Of a stretch of 23,549 nucleotides of DNA, positions 7,864 to 15,262 are shown piece after piece (positions within the stretch are counted from its first letter, which is position 1; every line of letters begins with the position of its first letter). The stretch covers positions 1 to 23,549 of the forward strand of contig DASTMZ010000032.1 of the NCBI GenBank assembly GCA_035713725.1, given 5' to 3'. The position numbers and the translations under genes are program-made. Source of the DNA: DASQPR01 sp035713725. GTDB lineage: Bacteria > Actinomycetota > Actinomycetes > Mycobacteriales > Micromonosporaceae. The notes beneath the pieces were generated by a model. That model did no database searches. It was given only the letters and a program-made list of their open reading frames with translations, and was not told the origin of the DNA.

Positions 7864-8811
7864 TTAGACGAGCCGGATCCGCGGGTCGGCGACGGTGAGC
7901 GCGATATCCGCGATGAAGTTGCCAAGCACCGTGAGCGCGGCGCCGATCAACGTGTAGGCGAGCAGCACCTGGAAGTCCTGACGCTGCAAGCTGTTGACGA
8001 ACAGCAGCCCCAGACCATTGATGTTGAACAGCGCCTCGATCAGCAGGTTGCCGGCGAGCAACGCCGGGATCGACAGGCCGACCAGCGTCACCATCGGCAG
8101 CGCGGCGTTGCGCACCAGGTGCCGCGTCAGCACGAGCCGCGTGGACAGGCCCTTCGCGCGCGCCACCTTGATGTAGTCCTGGGCGAGCACGTCGAGCGCG
8201 GACGAGCGCTGATATCGCGAGTAGCTGGCGACGTTCGTGGCGGTCAGCGCGACGATCGGCAGAATGATGTCCTTGAAGTCAGCCAGTGCGCCGAGCAACG
8301 TCTGCGACTGCGGCACGTTTGCGTCGACCAGGTTCAGGTTGAACACGAAGATCTGGATGAGCAGCACGCCGAACAGGAACACCGGCGTGGAGTAGAGGGT
8401 GAACGAGATCGCAGTCAGCACGTTGTCGCCGACCGAGTTCCGCTTGACGGCCTGGAAGATGCCGAGCGGGATGGCCACGAGAATGGCGAGCACCACCGAC
8501 GTACCGGACAGGAACGCCGACAGCGGCGCGCGCTCGCCCAGGATCGCCGTCACGGACTGGTTGAGTACGAACGAGAAGCCCAGGTTGCCATGGAGCAACT
8601 GGTTCAGATAGTCGACGAACTGCACCAAGAACGGCTTGAGAAAGCCGTGCTGCTGGTTGTACGCGTGCACCGCCGCCGGGGTGGCTCGGACGCCGAGCGC
8701 CGCGCGGCCGGGCGACGGCGCGATGAAGTGGAGCAAGAAAAACGTGACGAACGAGATGCCGAGCAGCACGATGATCGCGGTCAGCGAACGGCGGATGATG
8801 TATCGGGTCAT
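7864..8811 (-). CDS. ABC transporter permease, DppB/OppB type
   Basis: The 315-residue permease begins MTRYIIRRSLTAIIVLLGIS, the standard first helix of DppB proteins. It carries the conserved RYQRSSALDVLAQDYIKVARAKG coupling loop and the EALFNINGLGLLFVNSLQRQD segment, and ends with DPRIRLV. Its family length is about 310-340, so it appears complete. The ATG at 8811 has AAGGA about 9 bases upstream. It pairs with the DppC-like permease next in the operon. It is separated from the lipoprotein gene by 80 bp that hold a strong hairpin. Confidence 0.94.
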   Translation of the reverse strand: MTRYIIRRSLTAIIVLLGISFVTFFLLHFIAPSPGRAALGVRATPAAVHAYNQQHGFLKPFLVQFVDYLNQLLHGNLGFSFVLNQSVTAILGERAPLSAFLSGTSVVLAILVAIPLGIFQAVKRNSVGDNVLTAISFTLYSTPVFLFGVLLIQIFVFNLNLVDANVPQSQTLLGALADFKDIILPIVALTATNVASYSRYQRSSALDVLAQDYIKVARAKGLSTRLVLTRHLVRNAALPMVTLVGLSIPALLAGNLLIEALFNINGLGLLFVNSLQRQDFQVLLAYTLIGAALTVLGNFIADIALTVADPRIRLV

Positions 8812-8841
8812 GCGACGTGTCCTTGCCGCCTAGGCGCGTGA

Positions 8842-8876
8842 TCCGCCGCCCCTGGCGCGTTGCCAGAGGCGGCGGA
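8842..8876 (-). terminator. Intercistronic hairpin after the binding-protein gene
   Basis: A 14-bp inverted repeat with one mismatch (8842-8855 with 8863-8876) and a 7-base loop lies between the lipoprotein stop (8892) and the permease start (8811). In binding-protein operons such structures often allow partial read-through or protect the 5' message, so that the binding protein is made in excess over the membrane parts. Here that role is inferred. No T tract follows. Confidence 0.7.
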
Positions 8877-8891
8877 CCTACGCGCTCGCCG

Positions 8892-10766
8892 TCACTGCTT
8901 GAGGAACCACATTTCCGGGGTGATGACGTATTGCGTCATGTTCGCGAACCCGTCCGGCGGACCGGAGATCGTGTTCTTCCACGCCCAGATCAGGTCCGGG
9001 TTCGGCTGGAAAATGCCGGGCAGCTGCTGGGTGACGTACGCTGCCTCCTTCTGTACGGCTTGCGGGTCGGTTCCGTTGATGGAGTTGCTGATCAGCTGGT
9101 CCATCTTCGGATCGCTGTAGCCGCCCTGGTTGAACGAACCACCGGTGTTGAACAGGTCGTTCGTCGACGGGTAGAGGCCCTCACTGAAGCCACCGAAGTC
9201 CTCGGCCGCCCACTGGTTGTTGTTCGCCGGCGCCTCGGGCACGCCGTAGTTCTCCACGATGAAGTTGAACGTCTTCGGCACCGTGTTGATCGTGATGCCG
9301 ACCTGCTTCGCCGCGGACTGGATGGCGTTGACCTGCTGGCCGATGATGGCTGGCGAGTTCGAGTAGACGATGTTGAAGGTCAGCGGCGTACCGGCCGGAA
9401 TGCCGTCGCCGCACTGGTTCGGACCCGAACCGGCGCTGGTGCACGTCGTCGTGCCGCCCGGGGTCACCGTCCAGCCGTGGCTGGACAGCAGCTGCTTGGC
9501 CGCGTCAATGCTGAACGGGTAGGGGTTCTCTTTGGCGTTGGCCGGTGCGAACGGGCTGGCTGGCTGCGCCGGCACCGGGCCGTACGCCTCGAACGCCGCG
9601 CCCTTGTAGAGCCCGGAGATCACGCCCGGCTCGTCCTGCAGGTGTGCGATCGCCTGCCGGACGTAGAGCTGCTTGACGATGTCGCTCCAGTGCCCGGTGG
9701 TGTCCTTGAAGTTGAAGGCGATGTAGTTGAAGCCGAAGTCCGGCAGGCCGTAGACGTTGAAGCCCTGCTTCTGCAGTGCCGGCACCTGTGGGATGTCGGA
9801 CGGATCGACGAAGCCGACGTCGAGCTTGCCGCTGCGTAGGTCGTTGAACTCAGCGGTCGTCGAGGTGTATGCCAGCTCGTCCAGTTCGGCGATGTGCGGC
9901 TTGTTCGGGCCGGTGTAGGCGGCGTTCGCCGTGAAGTTCGCCGCACCGGTGTTCGCGTTGTACGTCGAGATCTTGAACGGACCGTCGACCATCTGCCACA
10001 GCGGGTTCGACGCGTAGGACTTGAGGTCCTTCGACTGCGTGACGAAGTAGTCGTAGATCGCCTTCGCGTTCGCCGGATCCGTGTAGTCGACTTGCGATCC
10101 ACCGGTCTTGGTGATGGCCCAGGCGTGGGACGGGATCGGCACGATCTGGCCGATCTCGCTGAGGAACACCCACTCCGGGTTGTAGACCTTGTCGAACGTG
10201 AGCGTCACGGTGTTCTGATCCACCGCGACGGCGCTCGTCACGTTGTCCGGGAACTGGCCGGGCGTGTAGTTGCCGACGTTGGACGGGTTCTCCTTGACGG
10301 CCGCGCGATAGATGTCAATGAAGAACAGGATGTCCGCCGACGTGACCGGCTGGCCGTCGGACCACTTGTATTGGCCGTTCAGCTTGATGGTGAACGTCTT
10401 GCCGTCCGCGCTCTTGCTCGGCTCGGCGGCCATTGAGAGCGCGTCGTCGATCTGCGGCGACGAACCCTTGGGTGCCCAGTAGAGCGGCCGCCACATCAGG
10501 TTCTGGAACTGGTAGGCCACATAGACCGACGAGTTCGCGGCCGGCGTGATCGGGTAGATCCAGTTCGGGTCGGCGCCTGGGCTTTGCGAGAACGTGATGG
10601 TCCCGCCGGCTTGGGGAGTGCCGGACTGCGATGGCAGGTTGCCATATCCCACCGCCTTGAGGTTGCGATCCGCGGTCTTCTTGGTGGTGCCGCATGCGGC
10701 AAGCACCAGCAGACTCGCGGCGGCGAGGAGGATCGCTCGCCGCGCATTGCTGCGCTGTGATGTCAT
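8892..10766 (-). CDS. Extracellular solute-binding lipoprotein, family 5 (peptide/nickel type)
   Basis: The 624-residue protein begins with a lipoprotein signal: basic MTSQRSNARR, a hydrophobic core, and the lipobox LAAC with Cys25. The mature part has the family 5 pattern: GGTITFSQSPGADPNWIYP near the N-terminus, a YKWSDGQPVTSADILFFIDIY motif typical of DppA/OppA proteins, and LYVRQAIAHLQDEPGVI in the second lobe. It would sit on the outer face of the membrane and deliver substrate to the permeases. Family 5 includes binders of peptides, nickel, opines and other molecules, so the ligand is open. The ATG at 10766 has GGAG only one base upstream, an unusually short spacing, but the signal peptide fixes the start region. 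It is the first gene of the four-gene operon. Confidence 0.93.
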   Translation of the reverse strand: MTSQRSNARRAILLAAASLLVLAACGTTKKTADRNLKAVGYGNLPSQSGTPQAGGTITFSQSPGADPNWIYPITPAANSSVYVAYQFQNLMWRPLYWAPKGSSPQIDDALSMAAEPSKSADGKTFTIKLNGQYKWSDGQPVTSADILFFIDIYRAAVKENPSNVGNYTPGQFPDNVTSAVAVDQNTVTLTFDKVYNPEWVFLSEIGQIVPIPSHAWAITKTGGSQVDYTDPANAKAIYDYFVTQSKDLKSYASNPLWQMVDGPFKISTYNANTGAANFTANAAYTGPNKPHIAELDELAYTSTTAEFNDLRSGKLDVGFVDPSDIPQVPALQKQGFNVYGLPDFGFNYIAFNFKDTTGHWSDIVKQLYVRQAIAHLQDEPGVISGLYKGAAFEAYGPVPAQPASPFAPANAKENPYPFSIDAAKQLLSSHGWTVTPGGTTTCTSAGSGPNQCGDGIPAGTPLTFNIVYSNSPAIIGQQVNAIQSAAKQVGITINTVPKTFNFIVENYGVPEAPANNNQWAAEDFGGFSEGLYPSTNDLFNTGGSFNQGGYSDPKMDQLISNSINGTDPQAVQKEAAYVTQQLPGIFQPNPDLIWAWKNTISGPPDGFANMTQYVITPEMWFLKQ

Positions 10767-11109
10767 GCTCCGTCACACACCCCATCCATGAGTCGTGACG
10801 GCTCGGTCCGCGCGTGCCGGACGGGCCGGGTCGTCGGTTGCATCTGACCTCAGTGACGCTCAGGTCATCGACGGGGTTCGAGTAAGAAATGTTTCAACTC
10901 AATAACCGCCGAGCGTGTCACGCATTGCAACTTTCGTTGTGACCGTGGGCGACGTTTCTCGCAGCTCAGCGGTCACAATGGAGGGTTATGTACGACATTC
11001 CGTCGATCATCGAAGTTCATCAGTGGCTGTAACGTCTCAGACGGCTCTCAGGTTCACGGCCGCTACGCGGTCGTACCCGACGCTTTCGAGTGACGTTTGT
11101 GGACCTCCG
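10767..11109. promoter_or_regulatory. Spacer upstream of transporter operon with inverted repeat
   Basis: This 343-bp gap lies between the cupin gene and the transporter operon, both on the minus strand. Its middle is AT-richer than the surroundings (about 10885-10905), which fits a promoter for the transporter, but I cannot fix -35 and -10 boxes. A perfect 9-bp inverted repeat, TTGTGACCG at 10937-10945 and CGGTCACAA at 10970-10978, has starts 33 bp apart. It could be a pair of operator half-sites or a loose stem-loop. No convincing gene is present. Confidence 0.5.
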
Positions 11110-11544
11110 TTAGTCCGGTGTCACCGGCGTCCACAGACTCGGCAGGTTCACCACGACCGCCTCTTGACTGCTGCGCGCGATCACCACCACCGCCTCGTCG
11201 ACGCCCGGGTTCTCCTCGCGGTGCGGCACGTAGGGCGGCACGAAGACGTAGTCGCCCGGTGCGGTCTCGATGCGTGTCTCGGCCGGCGGGTCAACGGAGT
11301 GGTCGCCGAAGACGAAGACCGGACTCCCGGACACCACGTAAATCGCGGTCTCGGTCGGGCCGTGGTGGTGGTCGCCCGAGTTCGTACCCGACGCCACGTG
11401 CGTCCGGCCCATCCACACGCTGGCGGACCCGACCGTACGACCGGAAATGGCCTCGAGCCGACGCATCCCGCCGGTTTGCGCGGTGTCCCCACTCAACGCG
11501 TCGGCGGGTACGTGTCGCAGCGGTGCGTGCCAGGCGTCGGACAT
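11110..11544 (-). CDS. Small cupin-domain protein
   Basis: The 144-residue single-cupin protein has both cupin motifs. Motif 1 is SGDHHHGPTETAIYVVSG, with His59-61 and Glu65 as likely metal ligands. Motif 2 is APGDYVFVPPYVPHREEN, with His108. The full metal-binding set points to an enzyme or a ligand-binding metalloprotein rather than a purely structural cupin. The ATG at 11544 has AGGAG at good spacing, 19 bp after the LigA-like gene, so it is the third gene of the dioxygenase operon. Small cupins beside ring-cleavage genes have varied roles (isomerase, decarboxylase, second dioxygenase), and the exact role here is unknown. The frame is open to 11727, but that part overlaps the LigA-like gene and is not coding. 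Confidence 0.85.
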   Translation of the reverse strand: MSDAWHAPLRHVPADALSGDTAQTGGMRRLEAISGRTVGSASVWMGRTHVASGTNSGDHHHGPTETAIYVVSGSPVFVFGDHSVDPPAETRIETAPGDYVFVPPYVPHREENPGVDEAVVVIARSSQEAVVVNLPSLWTPVTPD

Positions 11545-11563
11545 GCGCTCTCCTCCGGCCCGA

Positions 11564-11923
11564 TCAGGTCGCGATGTCCGGGTGCGGCAGCGTGAAGTGC
11601 GACAGCGCGGCACCGTAGGCGCGCTGATACGACAGCGGCTCCGGATGGTCGCGCTCGAACAGTGCGATGAACAGCGTGAGCGTAAGGAACGGATGCGCGC
11701 CCATCTCGAAGAGCCGGACGTGGTCATGGCCGACGAGAGCGTCGCGCTCGGCGTCGGTGAACGACGTCCATGTGGTGCGCTCGGCGTCTACGCCGGTCAG
11801 GTCGGTGAGGTATTCGGCCTCCCACCGAGCCACGAAGCCGCGCGGGTCGGCGCGATAGGCTTCGACGAGTTCCGGGTCGCGGTCAACGGTGTAGAGGAAC
11901 TTGTTCAGCAGATACTTGCTCAT
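11564..11923 (-). CDS. LigA-type small subunit of a class III extradiol dioxygenase
   Basis: The 119-residue protein matches the alpha subunit of protocatechuate 4,5-dioxygenase (LigA family): an all-helical domain starting MSKYLLNKFLYTVDRDPEL, with FVARWEAEYLTDLTGVDAERTTWTSFTDAERDALVGHD and LFEMGAHPFLTLTLFIALFERD. In LigAB this subunit caps the active site of the catalytic beta subunit and helps set substrate choice. It starts 12 bp after the catalytic subunit's stop, with GAGGAG upstream of the ATG at 11923, so the two are co-translated. The length suits a stand-alone alpha subunit. Confidence 0.9.
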   Translation of the reverse strand: MSKYLLNKFLYTVDRDPELVEAYRADPRGFVARWEAEYLTDLTGVDAERTTWTSFTDAERDALVGHDHVRLFEMGAHPFLTLTLFIALFERDHPEPLSYQRAYGAALSHFTLPHPDIAT

Positions 11924-11935
11924 CGCGCTCCTCGT

Positions 11936-12796
11936 TCATGCCTCGACGCCGTGCGGATACCACGTGAAGTAGGCCTCCATCGTGTGGAACAAGTCGAGGT
12001 TGTCCGCGTAGTCCGCGGGCACTCCCCCGGCGATGCCCATCATCAGCATGAAGTCCATGAAGCCGTGTGTGGCGTTGCCGGGATCACCGAGATTGGCGAG
12101 GCTCACGTTGGCCAGCGCCGCGTCGATGTCGCCGCGCGCGATCCAATCGACCGCCTTGCGGTCGAACTCCGGATCCGGGCCATGCGGGCCGAACTGGCGA
12201 GGCCCGCCGAGCTCCAGCGACAGATGCCCGGTGCCGATCGCGGCCACCCGGACGTCTGGTGGGTACGACTCGATCAGGTCCCGCAACAGGCGGCCGATCT
12301 GCACGAACCGCCACGGCTGCGGCATCGGGGGGCAGAACACGTTGGTCAGCACCGGCACGATCGGCAGATCGTTCTGCGGCCGTACGGTGATGATCGGGCA
12401 CGTGATCGAGTGGTCGATGCGCAGCTCGTTGGAAAACGCGAAGTCCACGCCCGCGTCGAGGCCGCCGCGCAGCAAGTGCGCCGAGAAGTCCTCGTCGCCA
12501 CGCAGCAGCATGCGCGGCAGCCCGAATTCGCGCTCCTCGTTGTAGTAGTTCGCGTCGTAGAACGGCGCCTTGCCGATCAGGAACTGCGGCATGTTGTCCA
12601 GGAAGAACTGGTGGAAATGGTCGGCGCCGACCATGACCAGCACGTCCGGGCGCGCCCGCGTCAACGTCTCGCGGTAGGCCTCGACCTTCGCGACCCACTC
12701 GTCGGCCTGCGGCAGGCGCTCGCCGGCCGGTGCCTGACTCGCTCGGTAGTAGAACGGGTGGTGGGTGCACGCGAGCACGGCGACGAGCGTTGCCAT
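11936..12796 (-). CDS. LigB-type catalytic subunit of a class III extradiol dioxygenase
   Basis: The 286-residue protein belongs to the LigB superfamily of non-heme Fe(II) enzymes that cleave catechol-type rings beside the two hydroxyls. Expected residues seen are His12 (CTHHP), His60 (GADHFHQFF), His129 (IDHS) and His191 (GTGHLSLEL, the likely acid/base). The third iron ligand, Glu242 of LigB, would fall near residue 245, where this protein reads THGFMDF with Gly in that place. Asp248 or Glu274 might substitute. The ring substrate cannot be read from sequence; protocatechuate, gallate or a related catechol acid are possibilities. The ATG at 12796 has AAGGAG upstream. It is the first gene of an operon with the LigA-like and cupin genes and diverges from iclR. 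Confidence 0.88.
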   Translation of the reverse strand: MATLVAVLACTHHPFYYRASQAPAGERLPQADEWVAKVEAYRETLTRARPDVLVMVGADHFHQFFLDNMPQFLIGKAPFYDANYYNEEREFGLPRMLLRGDEDFSAHLLRGGLDAGVDFAFSNELRIDHSITCPIITVRPQNDLPIVPVLTNVFCPPMPQPWRFVQIGRLLRDLIESYPPDVRVAAIGTGHLSLELGGPRQFGPHGPDPEFDRKAVDWIARGDIDAALANVSLANLGDPGNATHGFMDFMLMMGIAGGVPADYADNLDLFHTMEAYFTWYPHGVEA

Positions 12797-13075
12797 CGGA
12801 CTCCTTGCGTGTCGGGCCGAACGTCGGGCGAGATGCGGCGGATCGTGATGCGTCGCGTGATCGCAATCCGCTGCGGTCTGGCAGCAGAACAGTCGAAAGA
12901 CGGACGTCCGTCCGGTCAGCGGACGCCGCGCTGTCCCACAATGATCCGGACGCGATGAGCTGTCAAGGCTCGCGTGGTCCGCCGCGTGCCGGCTGGCGGT
13001 CTATTGTTCGGGTGTCGGACAGCACGTTCCGCCGGCGCATCAGCGCAGCGTTAGGCGACCACATCGGAGGCGCGC
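12797..13075. promoter_or_regulatory. Divergent regulatory spacer between dioxygenase operon and iclR
   Basis: Both transcripts must start in these 279 bp. A perfect 14-bp palindrome, GACGGACGTCCGTC, lies at 12899-12912. Further CGGAC-type boxes occur at 12920, 12946 and 13016 (the last is CGGACA, within GTGTCGGACAGC). The same CGGACA word is clustered before the CoA-transferase gene, so a shared regulator, most simply the adjacent IclR protein, may bind both spacers. I cannot assign promoter boxes. Confidence 0.5.
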
Positions 13076-13903
13076 ATGGCTCGCCGGGGAGAAGGCCCGG
13101 ACTTCATCGAGGCGCTCGCGCGTGGCCTCGACGTCATTCGCGCGTTCAGCGCCGACCGCCCGCGCATGACGCTGGCCGAGGTCGCGGCGGCCACCGGCCT
13201 CGCCCGGCCTACCGTCCGTCGCATCTTGCTCACGCTCGAGGAGCTCGGCTATGTCCGCTCCTCGGACGGCGGCTTTTGGCTCACGCCGCGGGTGCTCGAC
13301 CTCGGCATGGCATACGTCGGCGCGCTCGGCCTCTGGGACCTGGCCCGCCCGCACATGCACGACCTGGTACGCCAGACCGGCGAGTCGTCGTCGATGACGC
13401 AACTCGACGGCAGCGACATCGTCTACGTCGCGCGCGTCGCGGTACCCAAGATCATTGCGCTGCGCGTCGAGATCGGCACCCGCTTCCCGGTGGTACCCAC
13501 ATCACAGGGCAAGGTGCTGCTCGCCGCGCTGGACCGTGACGAGGTGACGCGGGCGCTCGCCATTCCGAGCCGGTCGGGCATTACGCCGCGCGTGACGTAC
13601 GGCCGAAGCGAGATCGATGCGATGCTCCGCGACGTCCGGGCGAAGGGCTGGGCGCTGGCCGACGATGAGCTCGCGCGCGGCATCCGGTCGGTGGCGGTAC
13701 CCGTTCGCGATGGGACCGGGACGGTACGGGCCGCCATGAACGTGACCGTCCACTCCGCCGAGACGACGGTGAAGACGTTGCTGGAGCGTCACCTGCCAGC
13801 GTTGCTACGGGCGGCGAGCGCGATCAGCGCGGACTGGGCGGTCTGGCAGTCCCGCCCGCACGACGACGTCGTGCCGGCCGGGTACCTTCGGATCGGCACC
13901 TGA
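13076..13903 (+). CDS. IclR family transcriptional regulator (Pca-type)
   Basis: The 275-residue protein has the IclR layout: an N-terminal winged helix-turn-helix (about residues 10-70, FIEALARGLDVIRAFSADRPRMTLAEVAAATGLARPTVRRIL) and a C-terminal GAF-like effector domain with SQGKVLLAALDRDE and GIRSVAVPVRDGTG. Its N-terminus resembles the PcaR/PcaU/PobR group, which controls aromatic acid catabolism and responds to ring-cleavage or substrate molecules. The ATG at 13076 has GGAGG at suitable spacing. Its position, divergent from the dioxygenase operon and directly before the CoA-transferase, makes it the likely regulator of both. Activator or repressor mode cannot be told. Confidence 0.93.
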   Translation: MARRGEGPDFIEALARGLDVIRAFSADRPRMTLAEVAAATGLARPTVRRILLTLEELGYVRSSDGGFWLTPRVLDLGMAYVGALGLWDLARPHMHDLVRQTGESSSMTQLDGSDIVYVARVAVPKIIALRVEIGTRFPVVPTSQGKVLLAALDRDEVTRALAIPSRSGITPRVTYGRSEIDAMLRDVRAKGWALADDELARGIRSVAVPVRDGTGTVRAAMNVTVHSAETTVKTLLERHLPALLRAASAISADWAVWQSRPHDDVVPAGYLRIGT

Positions 13904-13987
13904 CGGACACATGTCCGACTGGCGGACACCGCAGGCCACACCGCTTAGCGGACACTGGCTGGCGGACACCGACTAGCGGACAGTGGC
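13904..13987. promoter_or_regulatory. CGGACA operator cluster before the CoA-transferase
   Basis: Directly after the iclR stop, GGACA-CA-TGTCC (13905-13916) forms an inverted repeat, followed by direct CGGACA boxes at 13923, 13949, 13963 and 13977. The last three lie in perfect 14-bp phase as units TAGCGGACACTGGC, TGGCGGACACCGAC and TAGCGGACAGTGGC (13946-13987). An inverted repeat plus direct repeats of one word recalls the known PcaU site of Acinetobacter. The gene start is 18 bp after the last unit, so binding here would strongly affect transcription or its start. The assignment to IclR is inference. Confidence 0.65.
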
Positions 13988-14005
13988 TCAGAAGCGAGGG
14001 CGGCG

Positions 14006-15262
14006 ATGGCAACGGCACGATCAGCGCGACCGCTCGACGGCGTGGTCATCGCCGACTTCTCCCGGGTGCTCGCCGGACCGTACGCCACGATGTTGCTCGC
14101 CGACCTCGGCGCCGATGTGATCAAGGTGGAGAGCCCGGCCGGCGACGACACGCGCACCTGGATGCCGCCGACCCGCGACGGCGTGGCCACGTATTACCTC
14201 GCGATCAACCGGAACAAGCGGTCGATTGCGCTGGACCTCGCCGACCCGGCCGATCTCGCCGTCGCCCATGACTTGTCCGCGCGTGCCGACGTCTTCATCG
14301 AGAACTTCCGCCCCGGCGGACTGGCCCGATTCGGTCTCGACTACGGCGCGGTACGCGCGCGCAACGACGCGGTCGTGTACTGCTCGATCAGCGGTTTCGG
14401 CGGCGGTGCCGGCGCGAACCTGCCCGGCTACGACCTCCTCGTGCAGGGCGTGTCCGGCTTGATGAGCCTGACCGGCTCGCCGGACGGCCCACCGTTTCGC
14501 TCCGGCATCTCGGTGTTCGACGTGATGACCGGATTGCACTCGGCGCTCGGCATCGTGGCGGCGTTGCACCATCGGGCACGCACCGGCGAGGGCCAGCGCA
14601 TCGAGACGAACCTCCTGTCCTCGGCACTGTCCGCGCTGGTGAACCAGACCTCGGCGTACGTCGCCGGTGGCGTCGTGCCGCACCGGATGGGCAACGCGCA
14701 CCTGAGCCTCTACCCGTACGAGCCGATGCCCACCGGCGACGGTGAGCTCATCATCTGCGCCGGCAACAACAAGCAGTTCCGGCTGCTGTGCGAAACGCTG
14801 GGCGTCGCCGAGCTCGCCGACGATCCGCGGTTTGCGCGCGTGGTCGACCGCAACCATCGGCGCGACGAGTTGCGACCGCTTCTCGAGGCCCGGCTCGCTA
14901 CCCGGAGCGCGCAGGAGTGGTTCGACGCGCTCGTCGCTGTCGGCGTGCCCTGCGGGCCGATCAACACCATCGACGGCGGTGTGGCACTGGCCGAACGGCT
15001 CGGCCTCGATCCGGTGGTCACCGCGGAGGGCGACGCGACAGGCATCCCGACGGTACGGAATCCGATCGCGTTCTCCGCGACGCCTGCGCGGTACACGCTG
15101 CCGCCGCCCGCCTTGGACGCGCACGGCGCCGAGATCCGCGCATGGCTCGGACATCAGCCCGGCGCCGAGGACAGCACGGCGATACTGACCGCGGCGCATC
15201 ATCCGACCGCGTCGCCGGACCAGCCGCCCGACGAGCACGCCGACACAGGAGACCAGCAATGA
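14006..15262 (+). CDS. CaiB/BaiF class III CoA-transferase
   Basis: The 418-residue protein is a full-length family III CoA-transferase, moving CoA between carboxylic acids through an aspartyl-CoA anhydride/thioester. The N-terminus reads PLDGVVIADFSRVLAGPYATMLLADLGADVIKVE, followed by NRNKRSIALDL, FIENFRPG and PGYDLLVQGVSGLMSLTG, in which Asp143 is the likely nucleophile, then the GEGQRIETNLL segment. The last 35 or so residues are low-complexity and charged. The ATG at 14006 has a GAGGG motif upstream. Its stop overlaps the next start (ATGA), so it is translationally coupled to the citryl-CoA-lyase-like protein. It probably makes the CoA thioester which that enzyme cleaves. The acid substrate is unknown. 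Confidence 0.93.
   Translation: MATARSARPLDGVVIADFSRVLAGPYATMLLADLGADVIKVESPAGDDTRTWMPPTRDGVATYYLAINRNKRSIALDLADPADLAVAHDLSARADVFIENFRPGGLARFGLDYGAVRARNDAVVYCSISGFGGGAGANLPGYDLLVQGVSGLMSLTGSPDGPPFRSGISVFDVMTGLHSALGIVAALHHRARTGEGQRIETNLLSSALSALVNQTSAYVAGGVVPHRMGNAHLSLYPYEPMPTGDGELIICAGNNKQFRLLCETLGVAELADDPRFARVVDRNHRRDELRPLLEARLATRSAQEWFDALVAVGVPCGPINTIDGGVALAERLGLDPVVTAEGDATGIPTVRNPIAFSATPARYTLPPPALDAHGAEIRAWLGHQPGAEDSTAILTAAHHPTASPDQPPDEHADTGDQQ

Noticed and set aside
10870..10890. GGTTCGAGT resembling a tRNA T-loop
   Set aside because: Flanking bases do not form a T-stem, and no acceptor or anticodon arm can be folded around it.
10978..11110. Plus-strand ORF starting at the ATG at 10978
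   Set aside because: It runs antisense into the cupin gene with no domain pattern, and the ATG is part of the inverted repeat.
11447..12958. 503-codon plus-strand ORF opposite the dioxygenase genes
   Set aside because: It is antisense to three genes with clear family motifs, and its translation is Arg/Val/His-rich without recognisable domains, typical of a GC-rich shadow frame.
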